A DNA stretch of 64,000 nt from Strigamia acuminata (Eukaryota > Arthropoda > Chilopoda > Geophilomorpha > Linotaeniidae): NCBI GenBank assembly GCA_949358305.1, contig OX442315.1, forward strand, positions 20,300,427-20,364,426, given 5' to 3'. Position 1 is the first letter of the stretch; each line of letters starts with the position of its first letter. The position numbers were made by a program, and so were the translations under genes. Below are positions 25,492 through 36,021 of this stretch, in pieces. The notes under the pieces are model-generated. The model did not search any database. It was not told the DNA's origin and worked only from the letters and a program-made list of their open reading frames with translations.

Positions 25492-25773
25492 TTCTCTTAA
25501 AAACTGTCACTTGTGTGAATTGCAGCCGGTCTTCCATATAATTTAATTATATGATTTACTTGGGAATTTGACGCGAATTTGCCGTAATTTGCGATTGGAC
25601 AAAATTGCTGTAAATAATGTGTTGTTTATTATGTAGCGAGACAAACTGTTCTGTAGCACTTGTAAATATATTTTTCGTGTATGTACAAGAAATGGAAACT
25701 TTTTGTTACTATTATTAATCTTATGAATAATTCAAGTTACACGATAATTTGAAATGTAAAATCAACATTTTTT

Positions 25774-26177
25774 TCATTTCGTTTGTTTTTCGTTTTCTCC
25801 TATTGGTGTGGCCTTTAGTAGTTCATATAACTGTGCAACTTGTTCAGCACGCAACGAATCAAGTTGACTTTCGTTTAAATCTTTTCCCACAGGTGTTTGT
25901 CTTTTTGAGGGATTTACTTGAGTGCCTAGGATTACTGCGTATTCCTAGAAAATAAACTTTATTATGCATCCAAATTTTATGAATTCGTGACAATCACAAC
26001 GCTTACGCTCCACTCCTTCATGAAAACTTTAACCTCCTGTGCGTTGGCATTTTTGTGCCTCTGAAACTCTTCTTTGACGTACAAATCCCCGATAACTCGG
26101 GCGTTTTGGGGTAAACTCCTATGCAATCGTAAAATCGTTTTATATAGCACGCGTACATGGTGACCATGAGTTACCAT
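25774..26177 (-). CDS. SDHAF3: Succinate dehydrogenase assembly factor 3 (ACN9 family, LYR motif)
   Basis: Mitochondrial matrix assembly factor that helps the iron-sulfur subunit of complex II mature. Two exons: 26177 to about 26006 and about 25946-25774; GT-AG intron, phase 0; about 115 residues. N-terminal half: VRVLYKTILRLHRSLP, the ACN9/LYR-type start, followed by YVKEEFQRHKNANAQEVKVF. C-terminal half: GTQVNPSKRQTPVGKDLN and LRAEQVAQLYELLKAT, which match the conserved end of the family. The start MVTHGHHV sits 123 bp from the BBIP1 start on the other strand. Confidence 0.9.
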
Positions 26178-26300
26178 TGGAGATTATTTACTATATTTTC
26201 TCGCCAGATGTCGACTCGTGATGACATTAGTTACTTAGCAACACAAAACTGAACAACACCAATTGAAAGAACTGAAGTTTTTACGTCTATTTATCGAAGA
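26178..26300. promoter_or_regulatory. Compact bidirectional promoter, SDHAF3/BBIP1
   Basis: Only 123 bp separate the two divergent start codons, so both 5' UTRs and promoters must share this segment. No specific transcription factor site is claimed. Confidence 0.65.
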
Positions 26301-26495
26301 ATGTCTGACAAAGTGACGAATTTGAAGGAAGTATTACCGAAAAAAGGACTTCGTTTTCACGAAGATATTCCGAACGTGATTCTATGCAAGCCGAAGTTAA
26401 TGCCTATCAAATCGATGACCCTGGAAAAGCTTGACAACATGCAGAAAGAAGCGGAGACGAAAATACGAACTCAATCATTGCAGTCACAAGAATAG
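26301..26495 (+). CDS. BBIP1: BBSome-interacting protein 1 (BBIP10)
   Basis: Single-exon 64-residue protein, a small subunit of the BBSome, which carries membrane proteins into and out of cilia. The conserved core is visible: KEVLPKKGLRFHEDIPNVIL then CKPKLMPIKSMTLEKL, close to human BBIP1 (REVLPKQGPLFVEDI..., LCKPKLLPLKSLTLEKL). It ends with a polar tail IRTQSLQSQE. Its presence suggests the organism builds ciliated cells such as sensory neurons or sperm. Confidence 0.9.
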   Translation: MSDKVTNLKEVLPKKGLRFHEDIPNVILCKPKLMPIKSMTLEKLDNMQKEAETKIRTQSLQSQE

Positions 26496-26939
26496 TTTTG
26501 TCAAGAATATCCTAATTATATTTTATTTTATAACTTTGATTGCAAACCCCACCAAAAAATAATACATTTATATTATTATGCTCGTAAAAAAATCTTTGCA
26601 ATGTAATTTCATATAAGGAAATTTGTAGTTAGGTAATTTTCTTGTTAACAGGAATTGTCCATAAAATAAACTGTGTGAACCTTGAAATAAGCCCAAAATT
26701 AAATTTTCAACCACAATTAAACTATAATACAATATTCACACCAGACTAAATAGTAATCAAATTTATAAAAATTGCAGGAAAGTTTCAATTTAGGCTCACA
26801 TTTTTTTAAATAACCATTTTAATATAATAGAAACGTGAAATGTCCGTGGATGGAAGTTTCATTTGGTCCAGCCAACACGAATTTAGAACTATTGAGCAGC
26901 GCATTTCCAATTACAACACATTAAAATTTTGATCTCCAA
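26496..26939. other. Convergent intergenic region, BBIP1 to CLINT1
   Basis: AT-rich 3' flanks of two convergent genes with several AATAAA-like words. No gene seen. Confidence 0.6.
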
Positions 26940-29644
26940 TTAAGACGATTGGGTAAATGGCAAAACAGTTTGTTGGTTACACATCAGCGGTGGCGGCATT
27001 GCATTAGATGGTGACGTGAATACACCTGAGTTGGAAATCCATCGTTAATTCAATCATTTCCTAATTCTTCGTTCCAACACTCAGTACTCACCACTGGTAC
27101 TAGTTACTTTGGAAGCAGAGCAATTTGAAAGACTCATCTGAATCATTCCGGTATTCAAATCTTGTAAATCAAATCAAAATTTGTTAAATCAAACAACACA
27201 TTGAAATATCGTCATATCTTACTAGCTAATTGATTCATAGATGGTGGTTGAGGTTTTCCCTGCTTGTGGCTTACAGACAAATTATCCACATCGATATTGA
27301 CAGGCCCAGCATTAGTCCATGTATTTCGTTTCTAAAAAATTTACAATCAAAATTTTATTTTATTTCCTTTTATTTTAAAAACCTGTATAGGGACTTGTTC
27401 AGAGAGATGCGAATTGTACGCGAATGTTGTGGCCGGATGAACGGGCTGAGGAATTAACGAAGGCATACCCTGGAATATAAGTTACAAATAATATTTTTAA
27501 CAAAAAAATTAAATTGGGCGGTTAAAAATTAAATTCTACCTGCATTAAAGGGGGAATCATGTAGCCTGGCATTGCTGTAGGCAGTGTCATAATAGGCACG
27601 GAAGCAGCTGTTGGCACAGAAACAGCCGAGCCCGTAATAGGGGCGTAGGAATGATGTTGGAAAGATGTTCCAATTTGCGCAGAACTCGGCGACGCCATTT
27701 GATATTGAATATTGTTCAGAGATGGAATTTGCGCTATAAAATCTACATTTCCTGACGAAGCGTTAAACGTTTTAAAATCGGCAAAATCATCGGACGAACT
27801 AAAAATAATAATTAATATTATATATCCAACAACTGAACACAAAAAATCAAAAAAACTGCTCGTACCTTTGGTCAGGTTGTGCTGCAAACGTAGCAAAATC
27901 TCCAAAATCGCCATTAGATGCTATTTAGCAAAAATTTGTGAATAAATAATTAAATAAACAAATAAATACGGTAAATAAAATATGTTCAGCAACTTCAATA
28001 CCAACCATCAGCGCGAGGATTGAAATCATCTAACAATGAAGCGGGTTGATTGGAATTACCAACTTCTACCAAACCACTTAACAAATCTTGATTACTCGTT
28101 GACTGCGTGCAACTGTCAATTTTGAGATTACCTGAATTCTTAGGAGAAGAAAAGAAGAGAAAAAAAATCAATTTTCAGCAAAAGAAAGAACATTTCAAAT
28201 CTCAAATAAACATCATCACTTACTGATAAGTTTTGTTCTTTGCCAAAATTAGCAGCTGCCCCCAAATCAATTTTATGATTAGATTTGCCAGGTGATCGTT
28301 CCTTCGTTGTTACATTTTCTGTCGGAGTACCTGCTGCGCTATCAGTGTCGTGGTATTCCTTTGTTCGATGATCTTCTCCACCCTCGTATTTATCAGCTTC
28401 TTCCCCACTAAAAAATAAATTTAAAAAAAAAATTTTTTATAACATAAAATACGAAATAAATATTAAATTCGAACCTTTCAGGGACGCTTTCAGTCACCTT
28501 CTGCGATTGAAAACCTGTGAATTTATATTCCGACTTTTTTTCTTGATCCCAATCATCGTAAGTATCCGTCCATTTCTTGACGCCGCCGCTGCCACCACCA
28601 CTGCCACCTTCGTATCGATCGTCTAAATAATTCAAATATAATTTTTCAACATTTTTCTAAAAAAAAAATCAAACTCACTGTATTTAAATCCCAGGGTATC
28701 CGATGACATGCCAACGTATTTATCTTTCATTTTTTTCGCTTTCTTTCGTTCTTCCCGTAATCGTTCATCGTCTTGAATGAATTCTATCAAATCTTTAACT
28801 CGTTGTCGAACTAAAATAAAAAAATAAATAAAAATCAAACTAATAAATACACAAATAAACCGCCAATTTCGTGTAATTCAATTCTAACCAATTACCATTA
28901 ATCCCTTGATCTTTTCCGTGTTCATCCACATGTGTGTAATTTTCCAAACTGCGTAAATCGTAGATATGTTCTCTGGAACTTGTCACGACCCTTTCCGATC
29001 CATTCCGTACTAGATATCCTAACAGTAGTAACGACTTGAAAACAAAATTAAAAAATAAATAACAACATCCGCATTGCAGTTATTAATTCATCAATTAAAC
29101 CTTGTACGTTCGTCTGCAATTCTTTTTATTATCATGCAACATTCTTTTCCAAAGCATCCCCATCACTTCAGGGAAATGTTCGTATGTGAATGTACATTGA
29201 GCAACTTCTTGCATAAGGACTCCGGTAGGTCCCCACGCGTCGTCGTTAGTGGCCTCTCGAACTTTCGCCTCGACTTCGGTGTAATTCATAACAACGTTCG
29301 TACTATAAATAACAAACGATAAAATTGTTTACAACCAATTATCAGGTTGCGGGTTTAAATAACAGCTCGAATTTATGTGATATCCGATGTGTACAATTTT
29401 TATTCAATACGTAATATGCCTTTCAAGCTGTATTTCGACATTCAAGTTGTTAGATATTAGTTATTACATAAAATAATCGCTCGCATTTAATGAAATGAGA
29501 GGTAACTAAGTAAGGCAAACTGTGCCACTAATCTGATTAAACCGGTTGAGCATTAACAACATTTTCCAACACGGTTTAAAGTGAATTCTATTAGAAAAAC
29601 CAAAAGACGTACACTTTATCTGTTAACTCCCGTAATTTCCACAT
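26940..29644 (-). CDS. CLINT1: Clathrin interactor 1 / epsinR, ENTH-domain adaptor
   Basis: Clathrin adaptor acting at the trans-Golgi and endosomes; the ENTH domain binds phosphoinositides. The first exon encodes MWKLRELTDKV (ATG at 29642-29644) and splices in phase 2 to TNVVMNYTEVEAKVREATND, exactly the CLINT1 N-terminus. The ENTH domain continues through GMLWKRMLHDNKKNCRRTYK, LLLLGYLVRNGSERVVTSSR and LRSLENYTHVDEHGKDQGIN, then LREERKKAKKMKDKYVGMS. The C-terminal half is disordered: a Gly-rich linker, KIDLGAAANFGK, acidic clathrin/adaptor-type motifs (NGDFGDFATF, SSDDFADFKTF), then a Met/Pro/Ser-rich region ending LPFTQSS before TAA at 26940-26942. About ten exons. Confidence 0.93.
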
Positions 29645-29970
29645 GGCGAAGAATGTTTCACGAGTAAATGGAATCACTTCATCCAAAGCTTCAACTGTCG
29701 TACACACGGCAATATGGCGACGCCAGACGGATGTTCCTCTGTAACGTGTCACGTGACAAATAATAAAATCCTTCACTAGATGGCATACCAAATTTAAAAA
29801 AAAAAAAATTTATTTGTTTACGTTTAATCCACATTAAAAAATAATAACAAATCACGTAACATCGTAAGCATAAAATAAACTAACACGAACTAAACACAAT
29901 ATCACTGACATTAAAAAAAATACATATAATCCCAATCATGGCCAATAAGATGAATTATCTTGCTTCAATT
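29645..29970. other. Spacer between CLINT1 start and the Ki-67-like gene stop
   Basis: 326 bp with AT-rich runs; it must hold the CLINT1 promoter and the 3' UTR of the upstream minus-strand gene. Nothing more specific was recognised. Confidence 0.5.
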
Positions 29971-32607
29971 TCATTTCTTGCATAATCTCTGTAAATAATC
30001 AAACAAATCAATCAATTTAATCGATTAAAACATTCGATCAACATACTTTTGAACTTCGTAACGGGCGAATAACAACAGCGTCATTTACATCAGCAACTTT
30101 TCTTCTACTTCTAGTTGAGCCGGGTGTTTTCACTTCCGCGACCGGACTAAGTGTCAACTCGAACTTAATCGCATCATTATTCTGAAAATAAAAATAAAAT
30201 CAATAAATATCCAGATAATTATTAGAAACCACAAATTACCTTAGTCTTAACCACTTCTACTGGTGAAGCGAGCGACTTCGCCGCACGGCGTGGAGTTTTG
30301 GCACTTTCCACAACTTCCTTCTTCGCCCTCGCTCTCGTGCTTTTTGGCGGACTGTTCAACTCTTCGACATCATCCGCACTTGCTTTTCTCCCTCTTCGTG
30401 TAGGTGTCGCCTTAATTTCCTTTTCCCCCTTTTTGGTCGGCGTCTCTTTAACTGTTTCCATCTTCCCTCGTTTGGTGGGTGTCGCTTTAACAGTTTCCTT
30501 TGCCGCTTTGGTGGGTGTCACCTTAACAATTTCTCTTCTCGTTCTTCTTGTAGGGGTCGCAGTAGCAATTTGCGGCGATTTAACCACACTCGGGGTCTTC
30601 TTGGTCGCACTTCTCGTTTTTCGCGGCGAATAAACTTTCGGCGACGGCGTTTTAAGTGTAGTATTGATGCTTCGTACGGCTGCGCGTCTTCCGGATGGCG
30701 GTCTTACACCTACTGCTTTATTGCTGGTGATTTCAACAGCGGGGGAATTATTTACCGTCGGTGTGCTTTTCTTCGGCGATACATTTATAATTTCGTTAAA
30801 TGCAAGTTTGGGACTCTTCTTAGAAGGCGATGAAAGACGCGGTGAGGTAGAAATCCTCTTTAAACCTTTCCGTACATTCGGCGACATCGATTTAACAGGC
30901 GACAAGTACTTTTCAATCGTCGGCGATTTGGAAATTCTTGACAGCAGCGGTTTGATTGGGGATTTAGATGCCGATCGAGACATCCTCGTGGTTTTCTGAG
31001 GTGAAGGCGACATGGAGACGATTTCGATCGTATTGTTTAAACTTTTACGCGGAGATTTAGACGGAGATAAAGGCGATCCGGTGTCTTTTCCGAGCGAAAT
31101 GTTGAGACTTTTTCTTGGCGACTGCCTCAGATCAGCCGACGGTGTGCCCGACTTTATAAGTTGGTGTAACTTAGGCGTAACGGATTTTCGAAATAATCTC
31201 TCCACACCGTCCGTGTTTGTGTAGTCGGCTTTTGGCGTTTGGGTTTGAAAAAGTCGTTTCAATCCTCTGGCATTCGCATAATCAGGTACAGGTGACTGAT
31301 TATTAAACATCTTCTTCAGTCCATCGATGTTTGTGTAGTCGGGTTGTGGAATAGTCTCGAATAATCGCTTAATATTTCCAACTTTCGTGTAGTCCGATTT
31401 AGGAGAATTTTGCTTCTTCGCGGGTTTCTTTTCCCGTAAAGGCTTCCTCGACGATAACGGAGTTGTCTTCACCGGTGATGTGCCGTTCGAACTGACACCG
31501 CTTCTTCTGAATGGATTCGGAGTCGTGCGAAAGCTCAGCCTCGTTTTTTTCGCATCAGACGAGAGCGCAAGTACGTCCAACGATTTCCTTTTCGCTGATC
31601 CGTTTTCATTTGTTAATGGTGAAACGAAAACATCTCTTGGAATATTCGGCGTGTCAAAAGTAGAAAAGGAAAATGATTCTTCTTTCAATTGTGGCGTATT
31701 TTTTCCTTTTGCGGGTGATTTTTCCTTTATCGCAGTGACTTTCGTTTTGTTTTTCTTGACAACTATCGGTTTGAGCTTTGTTGAAACAACTTTGGCAGAT
31801 TTGTTTCCTCTCCGGCGGCTTCTCTTAGCTTTCGAAGGCTGACTCTCCATATTAGTCACCTTTTCTGCGACGTTTTTGGCCTTGGTGTTACTTGCAGGAC
31901 TTTTACGCGTTACGGTGAGAGTAGATATTTTTGCCGTTGCTGCTAAAGATGACTTCCTACGACCTTTGGAAGAAATCGATGGTCTCGTATCTTTTAATTA
32001 AAAAAAAATTAAATTTAAAACATTTTTTGTTAAAACATTCAAATGACAAAAATTATACTTTTTGAAGCTGAAACTCGCTTCGAAAGTCGCCTTTTTGTTC
32101 TTTTCCCACTGTTGGTGGAAGCAGCTTGAGATTCCGAAATATTTTCCGTATTCGTACGTATCGAATCTGCTGGAAATTCCCATCGAAACGACCGGTCGCA
32201 GACAGTGAAAATGTCTAAGTGATGCAAAGGTGCAGAATTTCTGATTGGAACACCATTCAGCAACGTTATCCCTGATTTACTTAAGTTGGCCAAATACACC
32301 TATAATGTATCACGTGGTACCGGGTAAATAAAATGTAAAAAGCAATTTAAAAAAATAATTATTACCGCTCCATTTTCGCGAACTAGTAGTTGACAATGTT
32401 CACGTGAAGCGCCGTCAATCGAAAGGCGAATATCGCACTTGCTATCCCTATTTTTTAAAAATTAATGTAAAAAGTTCGAATACTTAAGTCACGCCGTCCT
32501 TACCTGCCGATCAAACATGAAATAGTCGAAAGCACGAAATGCGATCCATCGCCACCTAACTTTTTTTGAACAATTATCTTACCGTAAACAGATGTTGGTT
32601 CGTCCAT
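29971..32607 (-). CDS. Ki-67-like FHA-domain nuclear protein
   Basis: ATG at 32605-32607 (MDEPTSVYGKIIVQKK), stop TGA at 29971-29973. The N-terminal FHA domain is spread over three exons: SCLIGRDSKCDIRLSIDGAS, REHCQLLVRENGA, then YLANLSKSGITLLNG; it holds the phosphothreonine-binding GR...S.EHC and NGV elements. It is followed by a long Ser/Pro/Lys-rich exon (31859-30239). This carries four tandem units of about 19 residues of the form DYTNxxGLKRLF (about 31.40-31.20 kb), many SPRKS/SPxK motifs suited to CDK sites, and five TPTKR-type units of about 14 residues (about 30.56-30.38 kb). An FHA domain followed by repeats with an xGLKxLF core is the plan of Ki-67 (MKI67), the mitotic chromosome surfactant. 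Identity is low outside the FHA domain, so I call it Ki-67-like rather than MKI67. The last two exons give a short basic tail. Confidence 0.7.
31190..31410 (-). repeat. Four tandem Ki-67-like units within the coding exon
   Basis: Units with consensus P-DYTN-x-GLKRLF-x-T-P, about 19-20 residues each (57-60 bp): DYTKVGNIKRLFETIPQP, DYTNIDGLKKMFNNQSPVP, DYANARGLKRLFQTQTPKA and DYTNTDGVERLFRKSVTPK. The GLKxLFQTP core resembles the LPGLKELFQTP core of vertebrate Ki-67 repeats. Confidence 0.75.
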
Positions 32608-33077
32608 TTTACTGCCTAAACTTTACGATGTAAATAAATTATAATTCGTCAAAACTAAGAAAGACATTTTCTTACCCTAAAAACCGTTACAGGGTTAGCG
32701 CCGTGTGGTTACATAAAGTGCGCCGCATACAATTCAAAAGTTTTTTGTCTGCGCACAGGACAAATCCATCCATGTTTTAAATTTCATATTTAACGATTTT
32801 TTCTATATCTAGCTGTAAAACAAGTTTTTTTTTATTTTAAATCTTTAAATATTCTATTAAATAAATTGTTGCTTGGAAAACCTTTGCTATCATAACGCAA
32901 TATTATTATTATTATTATTTAAAAAAAAAAATAATTATATTTTGGTCTCGGCGGCCATGCTTTGTTGTCAAGGCAATAACTGATGCTGCGCTCGATACAA
33001 ATGTTACCGAATTGAGACAGCAATGCCAAGCATGGCTCTGAAATGATTTAAATATTTGCAATTGCCATTTATTGTCA
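32608..33077. promoter_or_regulatory. Divergent intergenic region, Ki-67-like gene and 33-kb gene
   Basis: 470 bp between divergent start codons, including an ATT run near 32,900. It should contain both promoters. No individual site is claimed. Confidence 0.45.
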
Positions 33078-33656
33078 ATGGAACAAACAAATCGTCCTAT
33101 GACCCGCGCCCATGCATTAGAATGTGGAGCTGATATTTCAGAACAAGGTCTACCTACACCTAAAAGGCTTAGACGCAAATTAAATTCCACTAGCAAAGAA
33201 ATGGTAGTTCTTTAAACGATTCTTTTTAAAACCAAATTTTATACACCACTCGATTAGGATGGTTCGTCAAATAGCACCGATAACGCCACAGTTGACGAGA
33301 ATAAGGAACATAGTTTTCTTGAGCACGGTGATAGCTCCGAAATACCAGTACCGGTATGCGTGCATTGCTGCAATCAGGATTTCGAGGATAAAGATAAACA
33401 GAAGCCAATTCAGAATGATTTCGAGGATAAAGATAAACAGAAGCCAATTCAGAATGATTTCGAGGATAAAGATAATCAGAAGCCAATTCAGAATGATTTC
33501 GAGGACAAAGATAAACAGAAGCCAAAGGGACGACACCATAAAAGAAAGTGTAATCCACCTCCACCAGCAGAAGTACACCTTCCTGAAGTTAAAAAAATTA
33601 AATTAGAATTCACGAATGAACCTCCAGAACTTTTTGGTGTGTGTACTTTAATGTAA
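33078..33656 (+). CDS. Small acidic/basic protein with 13-residue tandem repeats, probably nuclear
   Basis: Two exons are inferred: 33078 to about 33203 (MEQTNRPMTRAHALECGADI ... STSKEM) and about 33258-33656, joined in phase 0 after ATG|GAT. The first exon has a basic cluster after a TP motif, PTPKRLRRKL, that looks like a nuclear localisation signal with a CDK-type site. The second exon has a CVHCC cysteine pair, four tandem DFEDKDKQKPIQN units, a basic GRHHKRK stretch and the C-terminal segment LPEVKKIKLEFTNEPPELFG. No known family recognised. Part of its 3' end is duplicated near 37.5 kb, where it is degenerate. Confidence 0.6.
33378..33533 (+). repeat. 39-bp coding minisatellite, four units
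   Basis: Near-identical 39-bp units encoding DFEDKDKQKPIQN. The third unit has an A-to-T change giving N instead of K, and the fourth has GAC for GAT and breaks off into KPKGRHH. The nucleotide identity points to recent expansion or homogenisation. Confidence 0.9.
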
Positions 33657-33700
33657 AAATTTTATCACAAATAAATATTGACAACACATGAGCAATTGCT

Positions 33701-35345
33701 TTAATCTTCACTGCCGTATTTATAGTTCCAGTCCACGTAATCTTTCATATTTTGATCGGAAGCACTGGTTTTTACCCGACGAAACGCATCCACGAAATCA
33801 TCATAATGTATTGGTCGAACCTGAAATAACAAACATTAACAAATCAATCGAACCAAACAGTTTTTTCCCACTTCATTTGGTTGAGTCTTTTGCATCATGC
33901 TGAAATCGATGGATCGAATCGCACCCAAAGCGGCTGCTTGGCATAAATTCGATATGTCAGCTCCAGAATACCCCTTTGTTTTAACACTGATATCGAGCGC
34001 TTGTTCATCATTTATTGAATGTTGATGTTTGCTTAATAAACGCAGAATTATTTCCTTTCTCGCTGACAAATCGGGGAAAGGAATAAATAAGCGCTTTACA
34101 AAGCGACGTCTGGCTGCCTCGTCCAATTCCTGGGGTCGGTTTGTGGCCCCGATGACCAATATTCTTTCATCTAGACTGGTGCTGGCTCTGTCCTAAACCA
34201 GTAAAAAGAGATTACAATTTAAACTTTAAATTAAGTCTTAATTTTGGTGTAGAGAAGACGCACCAACTGTACCAAAAATTCGGTTTTGATTCTTCGGGAA
34301 GATTCGTGTTTCGTATCTGATCGATGAGTTAACAGGGAGTCTATTTCGTCAATAAATATCACGGCTGGTTGACGACTCCGTGCAACAGCGAATAAGCTAC
34401 AATTATTTTTTTTTTTTTTTTTAAATATCTAATAGTCGAAATATTTTTGATTTTCAAGAAATTTTACCATTTCACTATCTTCTCTCCTTCGCCAACCCGT
34501 TTAGAGGTGAGTGACGACGCACTTATACTAAATAAAACTGCTTTAGATTGGCTCGCTATGCATTTGCCTTCGAAAACAAACCAAAAAGTGTCATTAAATC
34601 TTCATTCTAACCATCATTATAATCTTACCAATCATTGTTTTTCCGGTACCGGGAGGACCGAATAACAATATTCCCTTCGGTACCGATCTCAAACCAGTGA
34701 ACAAATCAGACCGCAGCATTGGCCAAATAATCACTTCCTTTATTTCGGCTTTGGCAAATTCTAAACCGGCAATGTCGTCCCACGATACGGGCGAACCGTG
34801 ATCCATAATCTAATAAAAGTAAGTTTAGTCGCTAAAAATATAAAAAATTGCTCGTTTTGTTACTTCATTTTCTATCATTTCTATCATTCTTGGTTCGATG
34901 TTCTTCAAAGGGCCCTCAGGTTGCAAAAGTTGTGAAGAGAAACAAGAGCTGTCTCTATCTGCGTGTGTATTTAGTAAAAATTGTTTATACAGTCGATACC
35001 GGTACTCCTTATAACGAATTTCTCGTTATAACGAATAACAAATAGCCTATTTGGTTGGTTGCCCATAGAACACCATGTTAAAAAAAAGTCGTTATAAAGA
35101 ACAATCATTATAACGAACTGATTTTTTCGTTCCCTTGCGATTCGTTATAAGGAGTTTCGACTGTATTGGGACAGTTTCAGTTACTTTTCTTACCATCACT
35201 TTCCCGGTTTAAGGCAGGAGGAATAAATTTATTGCCCACATTGCCTCTGGATCCTAGAGATTTCCTCAAGACACAGGCACCATATAAGTGATCGGAAACA
35301 TTCTGACCATCTTTTTTATTGTTTAAATTTTCAGTAATCTATAAT
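33701..35345 (-). pseudogene. Truncated duplicate of FIGNL1 (AAA ATPase portion only)
   Basis: A second copy of the last seven or so exons of the intact gene at 37.7-40.2 kb. Exons run from ITENLNNKKDGQNVSDHLYG (about 35.34 kb), through the linker [33 protein letters not shown], Walker [10 protein letters not shown] (about 34.66 kb), Walker [12 protein letters not shown] (about 34.35 kb), and [16 protein letters not shown], to [11 protein letters not shown] and TAA at 33701-33703. The exons encoding the N-terminal half are absent, so no start is available. Pore loop 1, KWVGEGEK in the intact copy, reads KRVGEGEK here (TGG to CGG), and GPIR reads GAIR. Frames and splice sites are otherwise open, so decay is recent or the copy is still under some constraint. 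Transcription of it is not excluded. Confidence 0.8.
34990..35163. mobile_element. 174-bp MITE with TA target duplication, pogo/Tigger-like ends
   Basis: It begins CAGTCGATACCGGTACTCC and ends as the reverse complement of CAGTCGAAACTCCTTATAAC, flanked on both sides by TA. The interior repeats TATAACGAA-type words. The ends resemble those of Tc1/mariner-superfamily pogo/Tigger elements from memory. It lies in an intron of the truncated FIGNL1 copy; the intact copy lacks it at the matching place (about 38,960), where the sequence runs straight through. Confidence 0.8.
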
Positions 35346-35703
35346 AAAGAAAATGAGTGTGTTTTTAGACCACTCACAAGGAGACCGCAAGAGTGTGTAA
35401 TCCACAATTGTTAAAATAATTGTTAAATAAAGTATTCACATGACTTGAGCAATCTATTTTTCTCATATTAAAATGCACCTCTCTCTCACATTGTTACAAA
35501 CAGTTACAACACACAGGATTCCTTACTGTGTGTTGAAACAACTTTTTTCACTTTTTTGAGTAAAAAGGTCAAGTGTAGCACTACACTTGGTGATTAGTCT
35601 GTTCAAACCTTACTCTGGAACCCAGGTAATTTGATATCACATGACATATGACATCACAACTTTGTTCACCAACATGACTGCCTGCTTGAAGCAACAATAG
35701 TGT

Positions 35704-35770
35704 GTTGTGGTGGCTCAGTGGTTAAGGCAATGAACCAGTAATCTTTTCACACAGGTTCAAATCCCTGTTG
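35704..35770 (+). ncRNA. tRNA-like Pol III promoter segment, left arm
   Basis: Box A TGGCTCAGTGG at 35711-35721 and box B GGTTCAAATCC at 35754-35764, spaced as in tRNA genes, with a CCAGTAA stretch where a Thr(AGT)-type anticodon loop would be. The T-stem and acceptor stem do not pair properly, so this is tRNA-derived rather than a working tRNA. A T-run follows soon after, which could end transcription. Confidence 0.65.
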
Positions 35771-35954
35771 TCTGTGAAAATTTTTACTTTAATTTTTTTT
35801 TTTTTTTTAGCAGTAAAGTTGATGTTTGTTATTTTATATATGTTAAAAAATTAAAATTAATTATATTAAATTTTTTTAAAAACAAGTATAAAATAATAAA
35901 CATTAACTTTACTGCTAAAAATAAATAAAAAATTAAAGTAAAAATTTTCACAGA

Positions 35955-36021
35955 CAACAGGGATTTGAACCTGTGTGAAAAGATTACTGGTTCATTGCCT
36001 TAACCACTGAGCCACCACAAC
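35955..36021 (-). ncRNA. tRNA-like Pol III promoter segment, right arm
   Basis: The mirror copy of the left-arm segment: box B at 35961-35971 and box A at 36004-36014, read on the minus strand. The two copies face each other, so transcripts from either would run toward the palindrome centre. Confidence 0.65.

Noticed and set aside
30298..31842. Long plus-strand frames opposite the Ki-67-like exon
   Set aside because: Antisense shadows of a low-complexity Ser/Lys/Pro exon, with no domain and no splice context.
33226..33606. Overlapping frames across the 39-bp repeat on both strands
   Set aside because: They exist only because the repeat unit is divisible by three and is open in several frames; the frame encoding DFEDKDKQKPIQN has the start, the splice join and the conserved C-terminus.
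35704..35770. A genuine tRNA-Thr gene
   Set aside because: Boxes A and B fit, but the T-stem and acceptor stem do not pair and an identical inverted copy lies in the same palindrome, so it is a tRNA-derived repeat.
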